NCBI RefSeq assembly: GCF_005233875.1
Contig: NZ_SZPZ01000002.1
Location: 1,550,001 to 1,614,000, forward strand
Source of the DNA: Kribbella jiaozuonensis
GTDB taxonomy: Bacteria > Actinomycetota > Actinomycetes > Propionibacteriales > Kribbellaceae
Direction: 5' to 3'
Length of the DNA: 64,000 nt
Part shown: in pieces, positions 23,956 through 31,165 of the stretch
Layout: every line of letters starts with the position of its first letter
Position numbering within the stretch: position 1 is the first letter of the stretch
Position numbers and translations under genes: made by a program
Notes under the pieces: model-generated
Database searches by the model: none
The model's input: the letters and a program-made list of their open reading frames with translations, nothing else
What the model was told of the DNA's origin: nothing

Positions 23956-25632
23956 TCAGGCTTTGTGGTGGCGGCCGCGCAGGGCCGAGGCGGTAGCGGC
24001 GACGAGGGTCATCACCGTGGCTGCTGCGAAGACGGTGACGAGCCCGTGGTGGAACGGCCCGGACACCAGCTCGGGGAAGAAGCGCGTACCGGTCAGGACC
24101 TGCACGTTGTGAGCCGGCAGTACGTCGAGTACGCCGCTCGGCCCGAGCAGGTGGCTGATCGGGTTCTTGCCGAGGAACGTCGCGAACAGCGTGCTCACCG
24201 GCGGCAGGCCTGCGACCTGCGCGGCGATGCCCTCGGGTACGCCTTGGGCTCGTAGTCCGCCGCTCAGCGCGTCCGGGAGCGATCCGGCCAGGCCGGAGAT
24301 CATCAGCGAGAAGAACAGCCCGATCGACAGCGCCGTACCAGAGTTCTGGAATGTCGAGCGCATGCCGGAGGCAACGCCGCGCTGGTCGGGCGGCACGCTG
24401 CCCATGATCGATGAGGTGTTCGGGGCGGAGAACATGCCCTGACCGAGGCCGCTGACCAGCAGCAGCGCGGCGAAGGCGGGGTACGAGAAGTTGACCGGCA
24501 ATGCCAGGAGTCCGACGAACGCGCCGGCGACCAAGACCAGCCCGGTTGTCGAGAACAGTCGGGCACCGAAGCGGTCGGACAGGTAGCCGGAGGTCGGGCC
24601 GCCGATCAGGAAGCCGACGGTCAGCGGCAGCATGAAGATGCCGGCCCACAGCGGCGTACGTTCGAAGTCGTAGCCGTGCAGGGGCAGCCAGATCCCTTGC
24701 AGCCAGATGATGAGCATGAACTGCAGGCCGCCGCGGGAGATCGCGGTCAGCAGCGAGGCGAGATTCCCGGCGGCGAACGCGCGGATCCGGAACAGGCGGA
24801 GTTGGAACATCGGCTCAGTCACCCGGGTCTCGGCAATGCAGAACGCGACGAGCAGCAGTACTCCGCCGCCGAGTCCGCCGAGGACCCACGGATTGGTCCA
24901 GCCGGTCGAATGTCCGCCGTACGGCTGGATTCCGTAGGTGATCGCGGCCAGGAGGGCACCGGCGCCGGCGCTGAACGTGAGGTTGCCGATCCAGTCGATG
25001 CGGCCCGGGCGGCGAGCGCCGATCTCGCGCAGACTCCGGTACGACCAGATCGTGCCGGCCACGCCGATCGGGACGCTGACCCAGAACACCGCCCGCCAGT
25101 CGATCGTGGCGAGTACTCCGCCGGCGAGCAGGCCGAGGAACTGGCCGGCCAGCGCGCAGATCTGATTGATGCCGAGGGCCATGCCGCGTTGCCCGGCCGG
25201 GAATGCGTCGGTGAGGATCGCCGCCGAGTTCGCGGTCAGCATCGAGCCGCCGACGGCTTGGACGACGCGGAAGCCGATCAGCCACAGCGCTCCGGCGCCG
25301 CCTGTGAGCGGTTCGAGTGAGAGGGCGAGCGAGGCGCACGCGAAGATCGCGAAGCCGAGGTTGTACATCCGGACCCGGCCGAACATGTCGCCGAGCCGGC
25401 CGAGCGCGACGACCAGTACGGCGGAGACGAGGATGTAACCGAGCATCATCCAGAGCAGGTAGCCGATGTTGCCGGGGGCAAGCGGATCGAGACCGATACC
25501 GCGGAAGATCGCCGGCAGCGAGATGATCACGATCGAGGCGTCCATCGTCGCGATCAGGACGCCCATCGTGGTGTTGGAGAGCGCGACCCATTTGTAGCGG
25601 GTGTCCGTGCTGATGTCCTGCTGGGTGGTCAC
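23956..25632 (-). CDS. MFS drug efflux transporter, DHA2 (14-TMS) family
   Basis: 558 residues with about 14 hydrophobic segments. Motif A region is GRLGDMFGRVRMYN, motif C-like stretch GQFLGLLAGGVLA, and the first helix carries MDASIVIISLPAIF, typical of QacA/EmrB-type drug:H+ antiporters. The start overlaps the stop of the MarR gene by 4 bases. It is probably derepressed by the ligand it exports. The C-terminal third has a long extracellular loop, as in other actinobacterial DHA2 pumps. Confidence 0.92.
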   Translation of the reverse strand: MTTQQDISTDTRYKWVALSNTTMGVLIATMDASIVIISLPAIFRGIGLDPLAPGNIGYLLWMMLGYILVSAVLVVALGRLGDMFGRVRMYNLGFAIFACASLALSLEPLTGGAGALWLIGFRVVQAVGGSMLTANSAAILTDAFPAGQRGMALGINQICALAGQFLGLLAGGVLATIDWRAVFWVSVPIGVAGTIWSYRSLREIGARRPGRIDWIGNLTFSAGAGALLAAITYGIQPYGGHSTGWTNPWVLGGLGGGVLLLVAFCIAETRVTEPMFQLRLFRIRAFAAGNLASLLTAISRGGLQFMLIIWLQGIWLPLHGYDFERTPLWAGIFMLPLTVGFLIGGPTSGYLSDRFGARLFSTTGLVLVAGAFVGLLALPVNFSYPAFAALLLVSGLGQGMFSAPNTSSIMGSVPPDQRGVASGMRSTFQNSGTALSIGLFFSLMISGLAGSLPDALSGGLRAQGVPEGIAAQVAGLPPVSTLFATFLGKNPISHLLGPSGVLDVLPAHNVQVLTGTRFFPELVSGPFHHGLVTVFAAATVMTLVAATASALRGRHHKA

Positions 25633-26060
25633 AGCCGCTCCGACAGCCGGTCGAGCAGCGTCAGCAACTGGTGCAGCTCGCGGCGTTCGGCTTGGTTGAA
25701 CTCTTCCTTGATGGCCGTCGCCAGGCGTTGACCGGAGACGGAACGGCGATCGGCCGCCATCTTGCGTCCCGCCGCCGTCATCGCGATCACCGCGCGTCGG
25801 CGGTCTTCCGCATGCGGCTCGCGGCTCACCAGTCCGCGTTCCTCGAGGGCGGCGAGGGTGACTGCCATGGCCTGCGGGCGTACGCCTTCCTGCTCGGCGA
25901 GTGCCGTGGGGGAGGCGGTGCCGTCGCTCTCCAGCCGGGCGAGCACGGAGGATTCAGAAAGAGCCAGGTCGCCGACGACGTTCTTCGCGGCGCGGAGCTT
26001 GCGGGCGATGCGGCCCACGATCAGCCGGAGCGCAGCCGCGTCCTCAGCAGGTGTGGTCAC
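25629..26060 (-). CDS. MarR family transcriptional regulator
   Basis: 143 residues. The winged helix is TASPTALAEQEGVRPQAMAVTLAALEERGLV split over residues 48-78, followed by the wing motif HAEDRRRAVIAMTAAG. First gene of a MarR-pump-isochorismatase-fold operon (4-base overlap with the pump). GTG start. Upstream lie two palindromes (26076-26085 and 26097-26104), probably its operator, shared with the divergent methyltransferase gene. Confidence 0.92.
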   Translation of the reverse strand: MTTPAEDAAALRLIVGRIARKLRAAKNVVGDLALSESSVLARLESDGTASPTALAEQEGVRPQAMAVTLAALEERGLVSREPHAEDRRRAVIAMTAAGRKMAADRRSVSGQRLATAIKEEFNQAERRELHQLLTLLDRLSERL

Positions 26061-26075
26061 AGGTGCTAACGGTAC

Positions 26076-26104
26076 ATTAATTAATTCTTCGTAACTACCT
26101 AGGT
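26076..26104. promoter_or_regulatory. Two palindromes upstream of the MarR-pump operon
   Basis: ATTAATTAAT (26076-26085) and ACCTAGGT (26097-26104), both perfect, in the 90-base gap between the MarR gene and the divergent methyltransferase. The first is strikingly AT-rich for this genome. Likely MarR-binding sites. Confidence 0.5.
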
Positions 26105-26150
26105 CGAAACTCCGTTGTCGAGGGTGCGGGTCGATGGCATCGTCGCCCTC

Positions 26151-26897
26151 ATGCCGTCAGCACTCGAAGCGCTTGTGGTCGACCGCTATCCGCGCTCGAG
26201 CACGTACGACCCGCAGTGGATCGTTGACAACCTCATGGGCCCGCATCCGCTGTGGAGCGCTGAGGGCCTGATGCAGGCGATGACACTGGAGCCGGGGATG
26301 CGAGTGCTCGACCTCGGCTGCGGTACGGCGTTGACGTCGATCTTCTTCGCCCGCGAGTACGACGTGGAGGTCTGGGCGACCGACCTCTGGGTCGACCCGA
26401 CCGAGAACTGGCACCGGATCCAGCAGGCCGGCGCCGCGGACCGCGTCCACCCGATCCAGTCCGACGCGCACAAACTCCCGTTCGCCCACGACTTCTTCGA
26501 CGCGATCGTCAGCATCGGCGCCTTCAACTACTTCGGCACCGGCGCCGACTACCTCGCCTACCTCACCCAGTTCCTCCACCCCGGCGGCACGTTAGGCGTG
26601 ATCGCCCCCGGCATCCGCACGGCGCCCGCCGCCGCGCTCCCGCCGTACCTCGAGAATCGCTGGGGGCCCGACCTGTGCACCTGGCTCCCACCCGACTGGT
26701 GGCACCAACTCTGGCACCGCACGAACCTGGTCACCATCCAAACCGCCGACTTCCTCCCGAACGGCTGGTCCGACTGGCTCCTCTGGCTGAAAACCTGCGC
26801 CAAGGTAGGCCGCGGCTACAAACCCGACGAACAAATGCTAGAAACCGACCAGGGAAACCTACTAGGCCTGACCCGACTGGTTGCCCAGCTCAATTAA
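26151..26897 (+). CDS. SAM-dependent methyltransferase
   Basis: 248 residues, class I fold. Motif I is VLDLGCGTALTSI near residue 53, and the acidic residue after strand 2 is in ATDLWV. The C-terminal half is Trp-rich (WWHQLWH, WLLWLKTC). The ATG at 26151 is preferred over a TTG at 26115. Substrate unknown. It overlaps the convergent Nudix gene by 36 bases. Codon use drifts toward A-ending codons at the 3' end. Confidence 0.85.
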   Translation: MPSALEALVVDRYPRSSTYDPQWIVDNLMGPHPLWSAEGLMQAMTLEPGMRVLDLGCGTALTSIFFAREYDVEVWATDLWVDPTENWHRIQQAGAADRVHPIQSDAHKLPFAHDFFDAIVSIGAFNYFGTGADYLAYLTQFLHPGGTLGVIAPGIRTAPAAALPPYLENRWGPDLCTWLPPDWWHQLWHRTNLVTIQTADFLPNGWSDWLLWLKTCAKVGRGYKPDEQMLETDQGNLLGLTRLVAQLN

Positions 26898-27329
26898 CCG
26901 GCTTTGTAGATCTGCCGGATAAATGTCATCCAGGTCTCGTGGATCGACCCAGCGCAATTCGAAATGATTGGTCGGACAATGCTCGACTGCCTCATCGCCA
27001 GAAAGCCGCGGTACACCGCTCACCTCGGCCGCGAGGAAGTAGTACGCCGGCCGACCGTTGTGCGTGCCCGTCCACAGCAACCGATCGACGGTCGCGGTGA
27101 GCGTCGTCTCCTCCTCGAGCTCGCGAATGGCAGCAGCTGCGGCAGACTCACCCGGCTCCACGTGCCCACCCGGCAGTACGGCGTACCGATGGCCGTCACA
27201 CTGCGGCCCGGGAGCGTCGGAGTACTCGCACATCACGCACTCGGCAGAGCTCTCGAGGCGCAGGTAGCGCTTCACGACCAGGACCTTGCCGCCCTCAAGA
27301 ACGACCGCTGCACCTCGTGGGATCTTCAT
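26862..27329 (-). CDS. Nudix hydrolase
   Basis: 155 residues. Nudix box GGHVEPGE-x7-RELEEETTL: the metal-binding glutamates are present, but the late Gly of REUXEEXGU is Thr. An insert CVMCEYSDAPGPQC near residues 32-45 has three cysteines and may bind a metal. It hydrolyses a nucleoside diphosphate derivative; substrate unknown. The ATG at 27329 is preferred because the conserved domain starts directly after it. Confidence 0.87.
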   Translation of the reverse strand: MKIPRGAAVVLEGGKVLVVKRYLRLESSAECVMCEYSDAPGPQCDGHRYAVLPGGHVEPGESAAAAAIRELEEETTLTATVDRLLWTGTHNGRPAYYFLAAEVSGVPRLSGDEAVEHCPTNHFELRWVDPRDLDDIYPADLQSRLIELGNQSGQA

Positions 27330-27375
27330 GGGGTAGCAGTGTGGTCGTGACCACCGACAGATTGAAGGATCCTGC

Positions 27376-27771
27376 ATGCCAAGCACCATGATCGAAGTAC
27401 GTCGCCACTACTCCGAGGCGGAAGAGGTTGCGCTGATCGACGCCGTGCATGACGCGGTGGTCACTGGCTTCCAGATTCCGCCGCAGGACAAGGATGTGCG
27501 CCTCGTCGTCCACGCCCCGCACCGTTTTGCCTGCTCGCCGCGCTTGAGCCAGCCGGAGTACTTCACCCTCATCACCATCGACTGCTTCGCCGGCCGGTCG
27601 ATCGACGCCAAGCGCACCCTCTACACCCAAACCATCACCAACCTGAAGCCCTTCAACATCCCCGCCGACCACATAACAATCCTCATCCGAGACCACCCCA
27701 CCCAAAACTGGGGCCTCCGAGGCGGCCACCCAGCCTCCGACCTGGACCTGGGCTTCAACATCAACGTCTGA
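27376..27771 (+). CDS. Tautomerase family protein
   Basis: 131 residues. Pro follows the initiator Met (MPSTMIEVRRHYSEAEE), and after Met removal this would be the catalytic Pro1 of the tautomerase superfamily. The later IDCFAGRSIDAKRTLYTQ block matches the second beta-alpha-beta unit of fused (about 130-residue) members. It acts as a keto-enol tautomerase or related dehalogenase; substrate open. A Shine-Dalgarno AAGGAT precedes the start. Confidence 0.82.
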   Translation: MPSTMIEVRRHYSEAEEVALIDAVHDAVVTGFQIPPQDKDVRLVVHAPHRFACSPRLSQPEYFTLITIDCFAGRSIDAKRTLYTQTITNLKPFNIPADHITILIRDHPTQNWGLRGGHPASDLDLGFNINV

Positions 27772-27881
27772 ACCCTGATGATCACCTTGCAATTCCATCG
27801 CATGGGGAGCGGATGGTTATTGAGTCGATGGCGGTGGATGGGTTTATCGGTCGCAGTTTGTTACTGGGTTTCTAATGGGGG

Positions 27882-28016
27882 ATGGTCGAGCTGGCGCGTT
27901 CGCTGGGGGCTGAGTTGACGCCGGAGTTGCTAGGGTCTGCCGTCCGCACGCATCCCGCGCAAGCAATCAAACGGCTCTGGCATTGTCTAGCTCGGTTCGG
28001 GCGGGTTGGTGGCTAG
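27882..28016 (+). CDS. Unrecognised short open frame, possibly a gene remnant
   Basis: 44 codons starting MVELARSLGAELTPELL. It lies in the gap after the tautomerase gene and runs into the 3' end of the convergent sigma factor gene. No ribosome site is evident. It may be a decayed C-terminal fragment or chance. I see no domain. The rest of the 215-base gap (27772-27986) holds nothing else I can name. Confidence 0.15.
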   Translation: MVELARSLGAELTPELLGSAVRTHPAQAIKRLWHCLARFGRVGG

Positions 28017-29231
28017 TTGGTCTCGGCGGCGGGTTAGGTAGGCAGTCTCGGCAGTGTTGCCGGCCAGCTCGATCGCTCTGTCGTACGCCGCGCGCGCCTC
28101 CCGGCTCTGCCCCGTCCGGCGCAACAGATCCGCCCGCGTCGCGTGGAAGGCGTGATAGCCGTCCAGCTTCTCGGTTAGCTTGTCGACCGTCGCCAGCCCG
28201 ACCTCCGGGCCGTCGAGCTCGGCTACGGCGATTGCGCGATTCAGCTCGACGATCGGGGATGGGTCGATGCGGATCAGCTGGCCGTACAGCGCGACGACCT
28301 GCGACCAATCCGTGTCGCGCACATCCCGTGCAGACGTGTGTACGGCGTTGATCGCCGCGAGGATCTGATACCGCCCCGGCGCCACCCCGGCTGCCAACCG
28401 TTCGCGGACCAGCCGATGCCCCTCAGCCACCATCGTCGCGTCCCACGAGCCGCGATCCTGCTCGTCCAGCGACACCAGCTCGCCGCTCGCGGACACCCGC
28501 GCCGTACGACGGGCCTCGGTCAGCAGCATCAACGCGAGCAACCCCGCCACCTCACCGTCATCAGGCATCAGCGCACGTATGAGCCGCGTCAACCGGATCG
28601 CCTCGGACGTCAGCTCATGCCGCACCGGATCCGTATCAGCACTGGTCGCCAGATACCCCTCGTTGAACACGATGAACAACACAGTGAGTACGCCGGACAC
28701 ACGCCGGGGGAGATCCTCCGAATCGGGCACCCGGTAGGGGATCCGTGCCGCTTTGATCTTGGACTTCGCGCGGGTGATCCGCTGCCCCATCGCGGTCTCC
28801 TGCACCAGGAACGCGCGCGCGATCTCGGGCACGGTCAACCCGCCGACCATGCGCAGCGTCAGCGCGACCCGGGTCTCCATCGAGAGCGCCGGGTGGCAGC
28901 AGGTGAAGATCAGCCGGAGCCGTTCGTCGTCGATGACACCGAGAGGCTCGGGTGGTTCGTCGTACACCATCTGAGCCTCCTTGTGTTTGTCGTCGCGCTT
29001 GTTCTCGCGACGGAGCCGGTCGATGGCCTTGCGGTTGGCGGTGGTGGTCAGCCAGGCGCCGGGGTTCGGGGGTACGCCGTCGTCCGGCCACCGCTCGACG
29101 GCGGTCGCGAACGCCTCGGCGGCGGCCTCCTCGGCGACGTCCAGGTCGCCGAAACGTTTGGTCAGGGACGCGACCACCCGCGCCCACTCCTCGTGGTGGA
29201 CGCGCGTGATCGCTTCCTGGACGTCGCTCAC
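27987..29231 (-). CDS. ECF42-type RNA polymerase sigma factor with C-terminal TPR-like extension
   Basis: 414 residues. Sigma region 2 is about 10-78 (DVAEEAAAEAFATAVERWP, AWLTTTANRKAIDRLRR), region 4 about 115-165 (ALTLRMVGGLTVPEIARAFLV, QRITRAKSKIKAARI). The remaining 240 residues are the DUF6596/TPR-like domain that defines this group and is thought to replace an anti-sigma factor in control. The GTG start overlaps the stop of the upstream DGPF gene (GTGA). Family context with DGPF/YCII proteins is diagnostic. Confidence 0.93.
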   Translation of the reverse strand: MSDVQEAITRVHHEEWARVVASLTKRFGDLDVAEEAAAEAFATAVERWPDDGVPPNPGAWLTTTANRKAIDRLRRENKRDDKHKEAQMVYDEPPEPLGVIDDERLRLIFTCCHPALSMETRVALTLRMVGGLTVPEIARAFLVQETAMGQRITRAKSKIKAARIPYRVPDSEDLPRRVSGVLTVLFIVFNEGYLATSADTDPVRHELTSEAIRLTRLIRALMPDDGEVAGLLALMLLTEARRTARVSASGELVSLDEQDRGSWDATMVAEGHRLVRERLAAGVAPGRYQILAAINAVHTSARDVRDTDWSQVVALYGQLIRIDPSPIVELNRAIAVAELDGPEVGLATVDKLTEKLDGYHAFHATRADLLRRTGQSREARAAYDRAIELAGNTAETAYLTRRRDQLATNPPEPS

Positions 29232-29554
29232 AGGAACGGCCGCACCTCGAGCCTGCGGTTGCACGCCTTCGACGCCTCGGTCACGAGCTCGCGGGCCGCG
29301 TCGAGGTCGGCAGCTTCCATGATCCAGAGGCCGGCGATGTACTCCTTCGACTCCAGGTACGGCCCGTCGGTGAAGATCGCCTCGGCGCCGCGGTTGTCGA
29401 CGACGGTGGCCGCGCTGGGGGCCGCGAGCCCGCCGGCGAAGACCCAGTTGCCGTCGGCGATGATCCGTTCGTTGAACGCCGTGATGGCGGTCATCTCGTC
29501 GTCGGTCGCCGAATTGGTCTTGTCGTCGAGCACAGAAACCAGGAACTGCATCAC
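29228..29554 (-). CDS. DGPF (YCII-related) protein, partner of the ECF42 sigma factor
   Basis: 108 residues. Contains FTDGPYLESKEYIAGLWIMEA, the DGPF signature region with Tyr for Phe. These small ferredoxin-like-fold proteins are cotranscribed with ECF42 sigma factors and are proposed partners or targets. Stop overlaps the sigma start by 4 bases. Starts MMQ, so the ATG at 29551 is possible. It is a tandem paralogue of the next gene upstream. Confidence 0.88.
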   Translation of the reverse strand: MMQFLVSVLDDKTNSATDDEMTAITAFNERIIADGNWVFAGGLAAPSAATVVDNRGAEAIFTDGPYLESKEYIAGLWIMEAADLDAARELVTEASKACNRRLEVRPFL

Positions 29555-29603
29555 GCATCATCTCCCGTGGTGAATTCTTCGGAAACCGTATCCGGTCCGC
29601 GAT

Positions 29604-29933
29604 TCATTCGTCGGCGAACGGCCGTACTTCGAGTTTGCGGTTGCAGACCAGCGACGCTTCCGCGGCAAGTTTGAGCGCGACGTCGAGGTCCGCGGCCTCG
29701 ATGATCCAGAGCCCGCCGAGATGCTCCTTCGACTCCAGATAAGGCCCGTCGGTGAAGATCGCCGCGTCGCCGCGGTTGTCGACAACGGTGGCTGTGGCGG
29801 GGGAGTCGAGACCGCCCACGAACACCAGGTACCCCTCGGCCCCGATCCGCTCGTTGAAGGCCTCGACGGCACCCGAACCGTCCTCGTCGTACCCAGTGCT
29901 CTCGTCATCGATGACAGACATCAGATACTTCAT
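29604..29933 (-). CDS. DGPF (YCII-related) protein, first gene of the ECF42 operon
   Basis: 109 residues, close paralogue of the adjacent DGPF protein (shared AFNERI, TATVVDNRG/ATVVDNRG, FTDGPYLESKE, CNR-LEVRPF blocks). The similarity indicates a local tandem duplication. AAGGAGA lies upstream of the ATG. An ECF42-like promoter is visible at 29974-30000, so the operon is probably driven by its own sigma factor. Confidence 0.88.
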   Translation of the reverse strand: MKYLMSVIDDESTGYDEDGSGAVEAFNERIGAEGYLVFVGGLDSPATATVVDNRGDAAIFTDGPYLESKEHLGGLWIIEAADLDVALKLAAEASLVCNRKLEVRPFADE

Positions 29934-29973
29934 TCAGAACCATCTCCTTCGCTGTGGCGGCGTTCACCAGATC

Positions 29974-30000
29974 CACGAACGCCCGCCCACCGATCCGACA
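29974..30000 (-). promoter_or_regulatory. Putative ECF42-dependent promoter
   Basis: On the minus strand TGTCGG (30000-29995), 17-base spacer, then CGTG (29977-29974). This resembles the TGTCGA / CGA-or-T C pattern I recall reported for ECF42 targets. It lies about 40 bases before the first DGPF start codon. Confidence 0.45.
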
Positions 30001-30051
30001 ACCCTGTCCGAAGAAACTTTCGGAGCCGCCGGGGGAGAGCCACACCCTTGG

Positions 30052-30057
30052 TACGTT
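30052..30057 (+). promoter_or_regulatory. Putative -10 box of the GNAT gene (leaderless)
   Basis: TACGTT with 7 nt to the ATG at 30065. Confidence 0.45.
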
Positions 30058-30064
30058 GCCCGCC

Positions 30065-30565
30065 ATGCCCGACCCCATCAAGACCGAGCGCCTCGTACTG
30101 CGTGAACCCGAGGCCCGCGACCGTACGCCGGTCATCGAACTGTTCACGTCACCGGAAGTCGGCACCTACATCGGCGGCCCGCGCCCGCGTGACGAACTCG
30201 AGGCCGCCATCCCCGATGCTCCGAAGCGACGCCCTGGATTGTTCGTGGTGGAGCTCGACGGCGCGATGATCGGTTTCGTCACGCTCGACAAGCGGGACGC
30301 AGAACGCCCGCACGGCGGACAGGCTGAGCTCGGCTACATGTTCCTGCCGGATTCCTGGGGTCACGGGTATGCCGCTGAAGCATGTGCTGCAGCACTCGAC
30401 TGGTTCGCCGACGTGCGTCCTGGCGAATCCGTCGTACTGACGACACAAACCGCGAACGCACGTTCGATGCGCGTCGCCGAGAAACTCGGCTTCACCGAAC
30501 TCGACCGCTTCGAGGAGTACGGCGCCGAACAGTGGCTAGGGAAGTGGTCTCCAGCCGCTAGTTGA
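30065..30565 (+). CDS. GNAT family N-acetyltransferase (RimJ-like)
   Basis: 166 residues. Starts with IKTERLVLREPEARD, typical of the RimI/RimJ-like Acetyltransf_3 group, has the acetyl-CoA loop YMFLPDSWGHGYAAEA near residue 95-110 and the closing ANARSMRVAEKLGF motif. It likely acetylates a protein N-terminus or a small amine. The ATG at 30065 fits both the domain and the -10 box. Confidence 0.88.
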   Translation: MPDPIKTERLVLREPEARDRTPVIELFTSPEVGTYIGGPRPRDELEAAIPDAPKRRPGLFVVELDGAMIGFVTLDKRDAERPHGGQAELGYMFLPDSWGHGYAAEACAAALDWFADVRPGESVVLTTQTANARSMRVAEKLGFTELDRFEEYGAEQWLGKWSPAAS

Positions 30566-30580
30566 CATAATGTCCATTAT
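30562..30580. promoter_or_regulatory. AT-rich palindrome with TTGACA in a convergent gap
   Basis: ATAATG (30567-30572) and CATTAT (30575-30580) form a perfect dyad around TC, starting inside a consensus -35-like TTGACA (30562-30567). It overlaps the last bases of the GNAT gene and lies between two convergent genes, where no promoter is needed. It could be an operator, a remnant, or a recombination site. Confidence 0.4.
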
Positions 30581-30615
30581 CGGCGCTTAAAGCACGGGGG
30601 CGGAACTGAGCTGGC

Positions 30616-30987
30616 CTATCCCGCCGTACCTGAGGTCTTCGGCGGAACGAAGACGCAGAATTCGTTTCCTTCTGGGTCAGCGAGAACGACCCAACGGAAG
30701 CCGTGTTCAGTGAGTTCGTTGGAGAGCCGCCGCGCGCCCAGCTGCTCCAGTTTTTCTAGCTCGGCCGGTAAGTCTTCCACCCGGAGGTCGAGGTGCATTC
30801 GATTTTTGCCCTGCTTGACTTCCGGGACTGCCTGCAGCAGCAGGGTCGGTGCTGAGCTGGGCGTGGTCAGGCTGAGATACGGCGGTGCGTCGAAGGCTCG
30901 TCGATACCCCAGTGGTCTAAGCACGTCCAGCCAGAATCCTGCTTGAGCTTCGGTGTCGATGCAGTCGAGTGTCACGACGATTTCCAT
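30616..30987 (-). CDS. VOC family protein (glyoxalase/bleomycin-resistance fold)
   Basis: 123 residues from the ATG at 30987. The domain pattern includes IDTEAQAGFWLDVLRPLGY at the start, MHLDLRVEDL in the middle and VLADPEGNEFCVFVP at the end, typical of VOC proteins in actinomycetes. It binds a metal or small hydrophobic ligand; function unknown. TACGGT on the minus strand (30994-30999) gives a leaderless promoter and fixes the start. Confidence 0.85.
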   Translation of the reverse strand: MEIVVTLDCIDTEAQAGFWLDVLRPLGYRRAFDAPPYLSLTTPSSAPTLLLQAVPEVKQGKNRMHLDLRVEDLPAELEKLEQLGARRLSNELTEHGFRWVVLADPEGNEFCVFVPPKTSGTAG

Positions 30988-30993
30988 CTCGGA

Positions 30994-30999
30994 ACCGTA
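30994..30999 (-). promoter_or_regulatory. Putative -10 box of the VOC gene (leaderless)
   Basis: TACGGT on the minus strand, 6 nt before the ATG at 30987. Confidence 0.45.
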
Positions 31000-31122
31000 C
31001 GCAACAGGGCCTGCCCCCGCGACAGACTTTCTGTTGCCCGCGCACTCGTCCGCGACTCGGCGGTCGGCTGGCACAGGCCCCGGGTGCTACTCCGGGCTCA
31101 TCAACTGCCGTTCCTGCCAGTT

Positions 31123-31161
31123 ACGGAAGGGCTACTTGTGTGAGGCAAGTAGCCCTTCCGT
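31123..31161 (-). terminator. Strong intrinsic terminator-like hairpin after the subtilase gene
   Basis: Perfect 16-bp stem (31123-31138 with 31146-31161) around the loop TGTGAGG. It begins 4 bases after the subtilase stop. There is no long U-tract, as is common in high-GC actinomycetes. It also insulates the VOC gene downstream. Confidence 0.8.
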
Positions 31162-31165
31162 TGCG

